Positions 16,046 to 24,677 of a stretch of 64,000 nucleotides of DNA are shown in pieces; the stretch's first letter is position 1, and each line of letters opens with the position of its first letter. The stretch is taken from assembly GCA_024235095.1 (NCBI GenBank), contig JACKNC010000001.1, positions 2,856,501 through 2,920,500 of the forward strand. The letters are read 5' to 3'. The translations under genes and the position numbers were made by a program. A model generated the notes under the pieces. That model was not told the DNA's origin, did not search any database, and saw only the letters and a list, made by a program, of their open reading frames with translations. This stretch comes from Gammaproteobacteria bacterium (GTDB taxonomy: Bacteria > Pseudomonadota > Gammaproteobacteria > Competibacterales > Competibacteraceae).

Positions 16046-18310
16046 CTAAAACTCCTCCCATTCCTCGGAAGTGGCGTGGGCCGCTGGCTTCTTCTCAGCG
16101 GACACCGCTGACTTGGCGGTAGCTGCGGGCCTGGCCGCAGGCTTGGCTGTTTTAGCCATCGGTTTGGCCACAGCTGGACGGCCCTTGCTTGCTGGCCGCG
16201 ATGATGCGGCTGTAGCAACCACAGCCGGCTTCTCGCTTACAACCCGTTCATCCAGCTTGAAGAAAGCCATCAGGTTTTGCAGCTCGCGGGCCTGTTCGCC
16301 CATCGACTGACTGGCCGCCGCCGTCTCTTCCACCAGGGCTGCGTTCTGTTGGGTCACCTGATCCATTTGTAAAATGGCCTTGTTGACCTGCTCAATCCCC
16401 GACGCCTGCTCGCGCGCCGCCGCCGCCATTTCCGCCACAATGTCGCTGACTTTCTTGACCGCGGTGACAATCTCTTGCAGGGTTTTGCCAGATTGTTCGA
16501 CCAGCTTGCCGCCATCTTCCACCTTGGCGACGCTGTCGGTGATCAGTGATTTGATCTCCTTGGCGGCGTCCGCGCTGCGCTGGGCCAGTTTGCGCACTTC
16601 CCCGGCCACCACGGCAAAGCCCCGGCCCTGTTCGCCGGCGCGCGCTGCTTCCACGGCGGCGTTCAGGGCCAGCAGATTGGTCTGGAAAGCAATCTCGTCA
16701 ATGACGCCGATGATGTCGGCGATCTTGCGGCTGCTGGTATTGATGGCGCCCATCGCGGCTATCGCCTGATCGACGACCTGCCCGCCTTGTTCAGCCTGGG
16801 TGCGCGCCGCACCGGCCAACTGATTCGCTTGTCCGGCGTTGTCGGCGCTTTGCTTCACGGTCGAGGTCAGTTCTTCCATGGAAGAGGCTGTTTCTTCCAG
16901 GGCGGAGGCCTGCTCCTCAGTGCGTTGCGAGAGGTCGGAACTGCCTTGGGCGATTTCCGCCGCCGCTGAACTAACCTGGCTGGTGGCCTGAGTGACTTGA
17001 CTGACCATCTCGCGCAATTGCCGGGCCATCTCGCGCATGGCCGCGTAGATGCCGGTTTCTTTCTTACCGGTTTGCATGGAGGCCATTGTCAAGTCGCCTG
17101 CGGCGATCTTTTGCACCAGGGCAGCAATGACATCGGGTTCGCCACCAACTTGAATCAGTACGCCACGACTGAGGAAAAAGGCAACTGTGATGCTCAGAAT
17201 CAGCGCAACGATGATGGTGACATAGATAACTGTAAAAGTCTGTGCCATAGCCGTTTGGCTTTCTGTTTTGCGCTGCTCCATGAGGCCTTTTTCTTCGTTC
17301 TGAAAATCGCTCATGATTTGGCGAAACTGGTCGAAGTACTGTTTACCACGAGCCTCGCCAACGAGCCTGGCCATGTCATCCATCGTCTCAGCGTGGCCAA
17401 TCTGCCGGCGCAGTGCGATGGTGGGTTCAGTAACGTCCTTCTGCCAAGCCTGGATAGTTTTTTCGATCTCCTCCAGTAACTGCACTTGGACCGGATTATC
17501 GCTCACCGTTTCCTTGAGAGCACCGACCATTTTCTGGAATTTTTCATTGCCCTGATTATAGGGTTCGAGAAATGCTTCCAGACCAGCTAACAGATAACCG
17601 CGCATACCTGTTTCCATATCCACAGCGGCGGCCAGAATGGCATTGGCGCGGGCAATCACCTGGTAAGTGTGGGAAACCCACTGCTCGTTTTTTTGCAGAA
17701 TCTCCAGCTGATCGAGATTGGCTTCGGACTGCCGGGCCGATTGAGTGAGTTCGCTAAAAGCCTTTTCAGACTCTTGCTCACGCTTGTCCAACAAAACAGA
17801 TTCTCGTTCGGTGAACGTGGTGATCTGCGCACGGAACTGGTCAAAATATTTCTTGCCTCGAGCTTCGCCGATGAGCTTGGCCATGTCGTTCATGGTCTTG
17901 GCGTCGCCGATCTTCCGGCGCAGCGCGATAGCAGGTTCAGTGACCTTCTCTTGCCACTCCTTCAGAATCTGCTCCACTTCATCCAGACGCTTGACCTGTT
18001 TAGGATTGTCACTCACAGTTTTCTTAAGGGTTTCGATTTGCTGGTAGGCCGCCTTTTCGCCCTGTTTATAGGGGTCGAGAAAATCCTCCTTACCAGCTAA
18101 TAGATAGCCGCGCATACCTGTTTCCATGTTTACTGCCGAAGCGACAATAGCTGCTGCATCGCCTAACACTTTATAGGTATGATCTACCCATTTATTGGTT
18201 TCTCCTATGATACTAATGTTGCGGATGCTAAGAACACCCAAAAAAACCAATAGCAATAAAGGGATACTAATCCCGAGTAGTATCTTTGTTCTTAACTTCA
18301 ATTTTTTCAT
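16046..18310 (-). CDS. Methyl-accepting chemotaxis protein with duplicated CHASE3 domain
   Basis: 754 residues. TM1 is at 8-30. Two sensory modules follow, about 40-170 and 205-345, each with METGMRGYLLAG, a TEP-x-IALRR stretch and RGK-x-YFDQF, so the CHASE3-type ligand domain is internally duplicated. TM2 lies near 358-380, then HAMP, then a signalling domain with the canonical tip EAARAGEQGRGFAVVAGEVR. A lysine/alanine/proline-rich linker leads to the C-terminal EEWEEF, a CheR/CheB tethering-type pentapeptide. The signalling domain is identical to that of the next gene upstream. Confidence 0.95.
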   Translation of the reverse strand: MKKLKLRTKILLGISIPLLLLVFLGVLSIRNISIIGETNKWVDHTYKVLGDAAAIVASAVNMETGMRGYLLAGKEDFLDPYKQGEKAAYQQIETLKKTVSDNPKQVKRLDEVEQILKEWQEKVTEPAIALRRKIGDAKTMNDMAKLIGEARGKKYFDQFRAQITTFTERESVLLDKREQESEKAFSELTQSARQSEANLDQLEILQKNEQWVSHTYQVIARANAILAAAVDMETGMRGYLLAGLEAFLEPYNQGNEKFQKMVGALKETVSDNPVQVQLLEEIEKTIQAWQKDVTEPTIALRRQIGHAETMDDMARLVGEARGKQYFDQFRQIMSDFQNEEKGLMEQRKTESQTAMAQTFTVIYVTIIVALILSITVAFFLSRGVLIQVGGEPDVIAALVQKIAAGDLTMASMQTGKKETGIYAAMREMARQLREMVSQVTQATSQVSSAAAEIAQGSSDLSQRTEEQASALEETASSMEELTSTVKQSADNAGQANQLAGAARTQAEQGGQVVDQAIAAMGAINTSSRKIADIIGVIDEIAFQTNLLALNAAVEAARAGEQGRGFAVVAGEVRKLAQRSADAAKEIKSLITDSVAKVEDGGKLVEQSGKTLQEIVTAVKKVSDIVAEMAAAAREQASGIEQVNKAILQMDQVTQQNAALVEETAAASQSMGEQARELQNLMAFFKLDERVVSEKPAVVATAASSRPASKGRPAVAKPMAKTAKPAARPAATAKSAVSAEKKPAAHATSEEWEEF

Positions 18311-18483
18311 GAATGTATGCCCCTGCTTCGCTAGTCATTGCTAAATCGAAGATCAGTTTAAAAATATGGCTTTTATTTATTTTTCAATAAACTCAATGTG
18401 GGACTGACTCCCAGTGCTGGATTTGAGCCGGCTGGGGGCCAGTTCTTCATTGAAGAGCAATAATCTTATTTTTCGCACAGCCT

Positions 18484-20562
18484 CTAAAACTCTTCCCATT
18501 CCTCAGAGGCGGCGTGCGTTGCCGCTGACTTCTTCTCGGCAGGCGCAGATTTGGCCACGGGTTTGGCTACAGGTTTAGCCGCAGGCTTAACTGTTGTTTT
18601 AGCCATCGGTTTGGCCACGGCTGGACGTCCCCTGCTTGTGGGTCGAGACGATCCCGAGGTAGCAACCACAGCCGGCTTCTCGCTTACAACCCGCTCGTCC
18701 AGCTTGAAGAAAGCCATCAGGTTTTGCAGCTCGCGGGCCTGTTCGCCCATCGACTGACTGGCCGCCGCCGTCTCTTCCACCAGGGCTGCGTTCTGTTGGG
18801 TCACCTGATCCATTTGTAAAATGGCCTTGTTGACCTGCTCAATCCCCGACGCCTGCTCGCGCGCCGCCGCCGCCATTTCCGCCACAATGTCACTGACTTT
18901 CTTGACCGCAGTGACAATCTCTTGCAGGGTCTTGCCGGATTGTTCGACCAGCTTGCCACCATCTTCCACCTTGGCGACGCTGTCGGTGATCAGTGATTTG
19001 ATCTCCTTGGCGGCGTCCGCGCTGCGCTGGGCCAGTTTGCGCACTTCCCCGGCCACCACGGCAAAGCCCCGGCCCTGTTCGCCGGCGCGCGCTGCTTCCA
19101 CGGCGGCGTTCAGGGCCAGCAGATTGGTCTGGAAAGCAATCTCGTCAATGACGCCGATGATGTCGGCGATCTTGCGGCTGCTGGTATTGATGGCGCCCAT
19201 CGCGGCTATCGCCTGATCGACGACCTGCCCGCCTTGTTCAGCCTGGGTGCGCGCCGCGCCAGCCAACTGATTCGCTTGTCCGGCGTTGTCGGCGCTTTGC
19301 TTCACGGTCGAGGTCAGTTCTTCCATGGAAGAGGCTGTTTCTTCCAGGGCGGAGGCCTGCTCCTCAGTGCGTTGCGAGAGGTCGGAACTGCCTTGGGCGA
19401 TTTCCGCCGCCGCTGAACTGACCTGGCTGGTGGCCTGAGTGACTTGACTTACCATCTCGCGCAATTGCCGGGCCATCTCGCGCATGGCCGCGTAGATGCC
19501 AGTCTCCTTGCCGGTGTCAGTGAAATGGACGGTGAGATCGCCAGTCGCAATCTGGCCGGTCAGTGCCGCTATGTTCGCCGGTTCGCCGCCGATCGGGCGC
19601 TGAATCATCCGCGTCAGCAGGAACGCCAGGCTAATACCCAGTAACACAGCAATTGCCGACAGCCCGCTGACAACCTGCAATGCCAGCGTGGCCTGGTGCT
19701 GGACTCGTGGTCCCAGGGCCTCCTGATCGCCTTGATAGGCTGCTTTGATTTCCTCGGTGGCCTTGGCGACCTCGGGGCCAATGCGATCCAGAGTGTTTTT
19801 GATCAGGTCATCGCCTTTCTGGAGGGCTTCATACAGGGTCGGCAACCGTGCAGTATAACCGTCGTGAGCCTTGCTAAACGCCTCAAGCTGAGCCTGATAA
19901 GCACCTTTGGCGCTTTCTATTAGCGCCTTCTCGCGCTGGTTGACTTTGCCGATTATAATCTCCTGGGCTCGTTGGAAATGCTCCACTTGGTGGGAACCAA
20001 GGTATTTCAGGATGGCAACCCGCCCTTCCAGAAACTCCCCCATCAACTCACTGACGCGCTCCACCATCGCCGTATTTTGGTCATTGGCAGCCTGACTGCT
20101 GAGATCGTTCAATGCCTTGACTGCATCAGCACCCAATGCGCCTAGTTGGGCCTCCAGTTCTTGTCCTTGTTTGACCGTCTGCACGACCTGGTCAAACGCT
20201 TCGTCGTATTTTTTCCTGTCTTCGTCAATAAGTGCCACCAGCTTGATGCGCTCCGGTTTTTTTACATCTTCTCGTATCTCCTTGAGAACATTTTCCATTT
20301 TCTCCAAGTCCCGGCGATAGTTCTGGACGCTTTGATCATTCGGTTCGATGAGGAAATTCCTGACCGCCAGGCGCACACTCAGCATGTGTTCCTGGAAATT
20401 ACCGGCCCGGTTGGAGGTGTTCGCCAGTTGGCGGTATTCGGTAATCCCGTCGTTAGCGCCTTGAAGACCCCACCAGGCCGCTGCCGCTACGATGATCAGC
20501 AGCACAAGGATCGCTACGAAGCCTAAATTCAACTGTGTTCTTAGCTTCATGTTTTTAAACAT
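18484..20562 (-). CDS. Methyl-accepting chemotaxis protein (four-helix-bundle sensor type)
   Basis: 692 residues from the ATG at 20562, nine bases after AGGAG. TM1 is near 8-30, a helical periplasmic domain spans about 35-300, TM2 is near 305-325, then HAMP, signalling domain and C-terminal EEWEEF. From KETGIYAAMREMARQLREM to EKPAVVAT (about 280 residues) it matches the downstream MCP residue for residue, while the sensor halves differ: a domain-shuffled or gene-converted pair. Confidence 0.95.
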   Translation of the reverse strand: MFKNMKLRTQLNLGFVAILVLLIIVAAAAWWGLQGANDGITEYRQLANTSNRAGNFQEHMLSVRLAVRNFLIEPNDQSVQNYRRDLEKMENVLKEIREDVKKPERIKLVALIDEDRKKYDEAFDQVVQTVKQGQELEAQLGALGADAVKALNDLSSQAANDQNTAMVERVSELMGEFLEGRVAILKYLGSHQVEHFQRAQEIIIGKVNQREKALIESAKGAYQAQLEAFSKAHDGYTARLPTLYEALQKGDDLIKNTLDRIGPEVAKATEEIKAAYQGDQEALGPRVQHQATLALQVVSGLSAIAVLLGISLAFLLTRMIQRPIGGEPANIAALTGQIATGDLTVHFTDTGKETGIYAAMREMARQLREMVSQVTQATSQVSSAAAEIAQGSSDLSQRTEEQASALEETASSMEELTSTVKQSADNAGQANQLAGAARTQAEQGGQVVDQAIAAMGAINTSSRKIADIIGVIDEIAFQTNLLALNAAVEAARAGEQGRGFAVVAGEVRKLAQRSADAAKEIKSLITDSVAKVEDGGKLVEQSGKTLQEIVTAVKKVSDIVAEMAAAAREQASGIEQVNKAILQMDQVTQQNAALVEETAAASQSMGEQARELQNLMAFFKLDERVVSEKPAVVATSGSSRPTSRGRPAVAKPMAKTTVKPAAKPVAKPVAKSAPAEKKSAATHAASEEWEEF

Positions 20563-20843
20563 TATCTGCAACTCCTATTTGTGACTTTCTAGGATCACTG
20601 CTTTCAGAAAGGATGGATTTTCAGACTGTCATGCATCTCATCGCGCTCATTCCCAATCTTCTCAACAGGGGAGTATAGGTCAAGCGTCAATTTTTTCATG
20701 GGATATTTTTTCAGCGAACATAATGAAATAAATTAAGTTGACACAAGCAACCCATCTCACAAAGGAATTGACTGAATCAATAGTAAATCTTCCGTTTGAA
20801 AAATAAAAGAGACAATAGTATAAAAATACAGTCTTGCGTTTTC

Positions 20844-21944
20844 TCAAACGCTCAGGTCGATTTGCTGGAGGGTTCCCGCCACGCCATTTTCGTGGAGAAA
20901 AACCCCGGATTCGCGAATCGCGCCCAACAAGTTATTCTGGTCGTCCTTGAGCGAGAAAGGCGTAGCGACATGACCCAGGTAAATGGCGCCCACCCCGCGC
21001 TGACCCAGCGCAACGAGCTGATCGTTCCCCGCAGCGTCCTTCGACCAGATGCGCAGGCTTTGATAGATAGAATCGTTCTCATCGATCCACTGATTGCCGT
21101 CTTCATCATATTGAGCGAGTTCGGCAAAGCCCTGCCCTGTGGTTGCGCCGAATAATTCGCTGCCATCGTTGATTGTCCCATCGCCGTTGCGATCCAGCGC
21201 CAGGAATCCGCTGTTGGGGCCAACAAAGGCGATTTGATCCTGCTGGCCATCGGAATCGATGTCGAAGCTGAAGCGGGTTGTCGTCAATTCCGCGGCATTG
21301 CCGCCAAAGTTTAACACCAGCGGATCCTTGAGTTTTGCATCACCAGCGCGCAGGCTTACACTTTGCTCTTGCAGGAACTCGCGGCTCATGCCCAGTTCAA
21401 CAGAAAAGTTGATTTCCCTGCCGTCTGCGGTCTTGACCATGCCATCCGCTGAGAAAGTGGTTTTTTCGGCTTCGTAATGGCGTTCGTAATAATCGTATTC
21501 GATGCCGAACCCGGCGCGTTCCGGAGCCTGCGCCTGCCGCTGGGCCTGTTGCAGAGATTGCGTGGTTTCCTGGGCCTGTTCCTGGATTTTGCCCATTTCC
21601 TCGCGCAATGCCTTGGGCGAGACCAGCTTGATTTTCTTGCCGGTCAGCGCCTCGATCGTGCGAATCAAAATGCCCAGTTTGAGTTCATCCTCGGGCTGCA
21701 ACTCGGTCTCGTCCGACGCGACTCCCTTACAGGATCGGGCTTCACAAGCCGCCTGGGAAAGATGCACGGCATCCGAGCGCAATTGACCCGGAGGGGTGCT
21801 CTGATTTGACGGAGCAGGCTGGTTCCGGCCCTCGAAATCCGGGCGACGGTCGCCCACCCACATCCGCAACGATTCCTTGACTTCACGCTGAGTGACAGCC
21901 TTGTGCTGACCGACGAGTTGTATATTCGAACTTTGAATGATCAT
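20844..21944 (-). CDS. EF-hand-like calcium-binding protein of unknown role
   Basis: 366 residues, no signal peptide seen. The N-terminal third is glutamine/proline-rich with a likely coiled coil (QEQAQETTQSLQQAQRQAQA). The C-terminal half has Ca2+-loop motifs DIDSDGQQDQ, DRNGDGTINDGSE and DEDGNQWIDEND, followed by WSKDAAGNDQ. This architecture recurs in proteobacterial proteins of unknown function. The ATG at 21944 follows AAGAGGA. It is the most upstream gene of the leftward block. Confidence 0.7.
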   Translation of the reverse strand: MIIQSSNIQLVGQHKAVTQREVKESLRMWVGDRRPDFEGRNQPAPSNQSTPPGQLRSDAVHLSQAACEARSCKGVASDETELQPEDELKLGILIRTIEALTGKKIKLVSPKALREEMGKIQEQAQETTQSLQQAQRQAQAPERAGFGIEYDYYERHYEAEKTTFSADGMVKTADGREINFSVELGMSREFLQEQSVSLRAGDAKLKDPLVLNFGGNAAELTTTRFSFDIDSDGQQDQIAFVGPNSGFLALDRNGDGTINDGSELFGATTGQGFAELAQYDEDGNQWIDENDSIYQSLRIWSKDAAGNDQLVALGQRGVGAIYLGHVATPFSLKDDQNNLLGAIRESGVFLHENGVAGTLQQIDLSV

Positions 21945-22143
21945 GGCGGATTCCTCTTGACTGGCTCCCGCCGGCGAGGCAATGGCAGGACGGGCAGCGA
22001 TGGGCGCAATTTAATAGGAATATCGGCCTCGCAGAAAAATTCTTTACCAGAGGTCATGAGAGCGAATCCCCATTATTCCGTGCATCGCTGCTGAAATTAG
22101 GCTTTACTATTTCCTAACGAGGCATGAGTCAGGTCATCGCGTC

Positions 22144-22554
22144 ATGAATAATTCAAGGTTTTTCTTCAAGACGAAGAAACGATTTACACACGGGTCAGAT
22201 AGCGATTTTACCAGGGGATGGCGATTGAAACTGTATCTTTTACTTTTAGTTACATTTCCAGTTGGGTTCGCGCTGGCTGGCGATGAAGCCTACACCTGGA
22301 AGGATGCCGATGGACGGGTGCATTTCGGCAATCGTCCGCCTGAAGGTCAGACGGCTACGCCCATTCATGTTGAACCCAGCGACCGTATCTATAGCTGGAC
22401 TGATGCGGAAGGCAAGGTTCAATATGGCGCGCATCCGCCTCCGGATGTCGTGGCCAAGGAACTCAAGGAAGAGGAGGGTTCGCTGTCCACCATCCACGCC
22501 AGTAAACTGCGCCCTGGAGAAAAGCAGTTACTACGGGAATGGCGACAACGTTGA
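22144..22554 (+). CDS. Secreted DUF4124-domain protein (two copies)
   Basis: 136 residues. A hydrophobic segment (LKLYLLLLVTFPVGFALAG) after a basic stretch acts as signal peptide. Two short repeats follow, DEAYTWKDADGRVHFGNRPP and RIYSWTDAEGKVQYGAHPP, the DUF4124 motif of periplasmic proteins of unknown function. The n-region is unusually long (about 25 residues). Confidence 0.7.
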   Translation: MNNSRFFFKTKKRFTHGSDSDFTRGWRLKLYLLLLVTFPVGFALAGDEAYTWKDADGRVHFGNRPPEGQTATPIHVEPSDRIYSWTDAEGKVQYGAHPPPDVVAKELKEEEGSLSTIHASKLRPGEKQLLREWRQR

Positions 22555-22578
22555 GTAAAGGCTGGCGAAAGAAATCGC

Positions 22579-22758
22579 CTAATCGCTTTTCCAAGCGTCA
22601 GGCCAGCGGCGCTGAAGTTCAACCAGCCATTGGCGCCTCAGATTCTGGCGCGTCCCTGCGGATGCGCCATGCAATAAAGCGCGGTAGTACTGATAAGATG
22701 CGCGCGTGACCGCGCGTTCGCATCTCGGCAACTTCTCGATATCGCGAATGGTCATCAT
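22579..22758 (-). CDS. Small basic protein (59 aa), unrecognised
   Basis: The ATG at 22758 lies six bases after a strong GGAGGT, followed directly by a second ATG. The product starts MMTIRDIEKLPRCERAV and ends RRWPDAWKSD; it is basic and rich in arginine and tryptophan, predicted helical. It converges with the DUF4124 gene, 24 bases apart. I do not recognise the family. The Shine-Dalgarno motif and gene-like composition argue that it is translated. Confidence 0.55.
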   Translation of the reverse strand: MMTIRDIEKLPRCERAVTRASYQYYRALLHGASAGTRQNLRRQWLVELQRRWPDAWKSD

Positions 22759-22873
22759 GGCGTACCTCCAGCTCTTTCAGGGAAGATCGGAAGAGAGTTT
22801 TCTGAATTTTAATAAGCATAATGCGTGCCGATATTCACCACGATGATCCGCTTTCGACCCAAGAGTTCTGAGC

Positions 22874-23740
22874 ATGACTGCAGATGATTACTGCCACAAC
22901 CTGGCAGTCCGGCAAGGCTCTGATTTCCGCTACAGCCTGCTAAAGTTACCGCTTGCGCAGCGCCATACCTTGGTTGCCGTCCACGCTTTTTATCTGGAAA
23001 CTGTCCGGATTCCTCAGGAATGCCGGGACCCTGGTCTTGCCCGGACCAAATTGGACTGGTGGCGCGCCGAACTTGGTCGCTTATTCGCCGGCGACCCGCA
23101 ACATCCGGTCACGCGCGCGTTGCAACCACGACTGGCGACTTTTAACCTGCCCGAGGAATACTTCCGGGAAATTCTGGACGGGATTGTAATGGACATCGAC
23201 TATGACACCTATCCGAGCCTGACGGAATTGACCTTGTATCTGTATCGGCATGGCAGCATTCCAGCGCTGCTGGCGGCGGAAGTCACCGGCTACCAGGATC
23301 GCCGCGCGACGCCGCGCTTTGCTCACGAAACCGGCGCTTTGCTGCTGTTGTTTGACCTGCTGTACGAGGTGCGCCACCATGCGCAGCATGGTCATTTCTA
23401 CCTGCCCGAGGATGAAATGCAACGCTTTGGCGTCGGTCCAGGCGACCTGTTAGCGGCGCAAACCACCGACCGGGTGCGGCAATTATTCGCCTTTCAGGCT
23501 GAGCGTATTCATGAATACTACCAGCGGGCATTGGCTGCTTTGCCCGAGACCGATCGCTATGCGCAATCCCATCTGTTGATCCGCCTGGAACTGGTCATGG
23601 CCCTGCTGGCGGAAATTGCCGGGGAAGGTTACCGCTTGCTGGAGCAGCAAACCCGCCTGACGCCCTTGCGTAAACTGTGGATGGCCTGGCGATTGCTCGG
23701 TCGTGAGCAACGCCGCTATCGGCAGAGGGTCGCCGCATAG
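22874..23740 (+). CDS. Squalene/phytoene-synthase-fold protein, probably non-catalytic (NDUFAF6-like)
   Basis: 288 residues of the trans-isoprenyl head-to-head synthase fold (RYSLLKLPLAQRHTLVAVHA, ARTKLDWWRAEL, HGHFYLPEDEM). True squalene/phytoene synthases carry two aspartate-rich motifs (DxxxD). Here the first is HAFYLETVRIPQE and the second region reads LLFDLLYEVRHH, so the magnesium-binding pattern is mostly lost. It resembles NDUFAF6-type members linked to respiratory complex assembly more than carotenoid enzymes. yciK follows 40 bases downstream. Confidence 0.75.
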   Translation: MTADDYCHNLAVRQGSDFRYSLLKLPLAQRHTLVAVHAFYLETVRIPQECRDPGLARTKLDWWRAELGRLFAGDPQHPVTRALQPRLATFNLPEEYFREILDGIVMDIDYDTYPSLTELTLYLYRHGSIPALLAAEVTGYQDRRATPRFAHETGALLLLFDLLYEVRHHAQHGHFYLPEDEMQRFGVGPGDLLAAQTTDRVRQLFAFQAERIHEYYQRALAALPETDRYAQSHLLIRLELVMALLAEIAGEGYRLLEQQTRLTPLRKLWMAWRLLGREQRRYRQRVAA

Positions 23741-23780
23741 TAAACTGATCCAATTAATCGCTTTTGGACAGGATAGTGTC

Positions 23781-24524
23781 ATGAAGGATTACCAACCTGC
23801 TGCTGATTTATTGAAAGACCGGGTTATTCTGGTGACCGGTGCTGGAGACGGCCTGGGTCGAACCGCTGCGCGGCAGTTAGGCGCACACGGAGCGACGATC
23901 ATCCTGCTCGGGCGCACGATCCGTAAATTGGAGCAGGTTTATGATGAGTTGGAACAGGTGGGCGCCCCTCAACCAGCGATTTACCCTATGAATCTGGAAG
24001 GAGCGACGCCCAAGGACTATGCCGATCTGGCGCAGGTGCTGGAAACCGAATTCGGTCGTCTGGATGGCTTGCTGCACAACGCTGCCCTGTTTCAGGGACT
24101 GACGCCCATTGCCAATTACGACATCGAACTCTGGTACCGGGTACTGCAAGTCAACCTGAACGCGCCCTTCCTGTTGACTCAGGCGCTGTTGGGCTTGCTG
24201 AATCGTTCTGCTGACGCCTCGGTGGTCTTCACCGCCGACCAGGTCAGCGAGAAGGGGCAAGCCTATTGGGGCGCTTATGCCGTAGCCAAGGGCGGCGCGC
24301 AGACCCTGCTGAAAATGCTGGCTAATGAACTGGAGACTAACACCCCGATTCGTGTGAACGGTATTGACCCGGGGCGGGTGCGCACACCGATGACTTTAAA
24401 AATCTATCCAGGCCGCGAACCGGAGCAATGGCCAACGCCGGAAACTGTGATGAGCGTCTATCTTTACCTGCTTGGCCCTGACAGCAAGGGAATTACCGGC
24501 CAGGTCTTCCACGCCCAGGATTGA
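23781..24524 (+). CDS. yciK: YciK-family short-chain dehydrogenase/reductase
   Basis: 247 residues. NAD(P)-binding TGAGDGLG near 20-27, the LLHNAALF stretch, and the catalytic YAVAKGG; the IDPGRVRTPM and ITGQVFHAQD segments match YciK. The substrate is unknown. The ATG at 23781 follows AGGATAG. Codon use matches its neighbours. The insertion-sequence cluster begins just downstream. Confidence 0.9.
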   Translation: MKDYQPAADLLKDRVILVTGAGDGLGRTAARQLGAHGATIILLGRTIRKLEQVYDELEQVGAPQPAIYPMNLEGATPKDYADLAQVLETEFGRLDGLLHNAALFQGLTPIANYDIELWYRVLQVNLNAPFLLTQALLGLLNRSADASVVFTADQVSEKGQAYWGAYAVAKGGAQTLLKMLANELETNTPIRVNGIDPGRVRTPMTLKIYPGREPEQWPTPETVMSVYLYLLGPDSKGITGQVFHAQD

Positions 24525-24630
24525 CCCGGTTCCGGCTCCTGGCGCGCGGGTTCAGAATGCTCCGAAGACTCTATGGCGCTGGGCTATTATACCCATTCCC
24601 ATTATGTTCAATGACATTACCGCAGAGTCT

Positions 24631-24677
24631 CCCCCCTTTGAAAAAGGGGGGCCGGGGGCTTACAAGGGTAGGTTTTT
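24631..24677. repeat. Palindromic repeat fused to left end of a decayed IS
   Basis: CCCCCC-TTTGAAAAA-GGGGGG (24631-24651), five bases, then GGCTTACAAGGGTAGGTTTT. The mirror copy ends at 25798. Confidence 0.75.
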
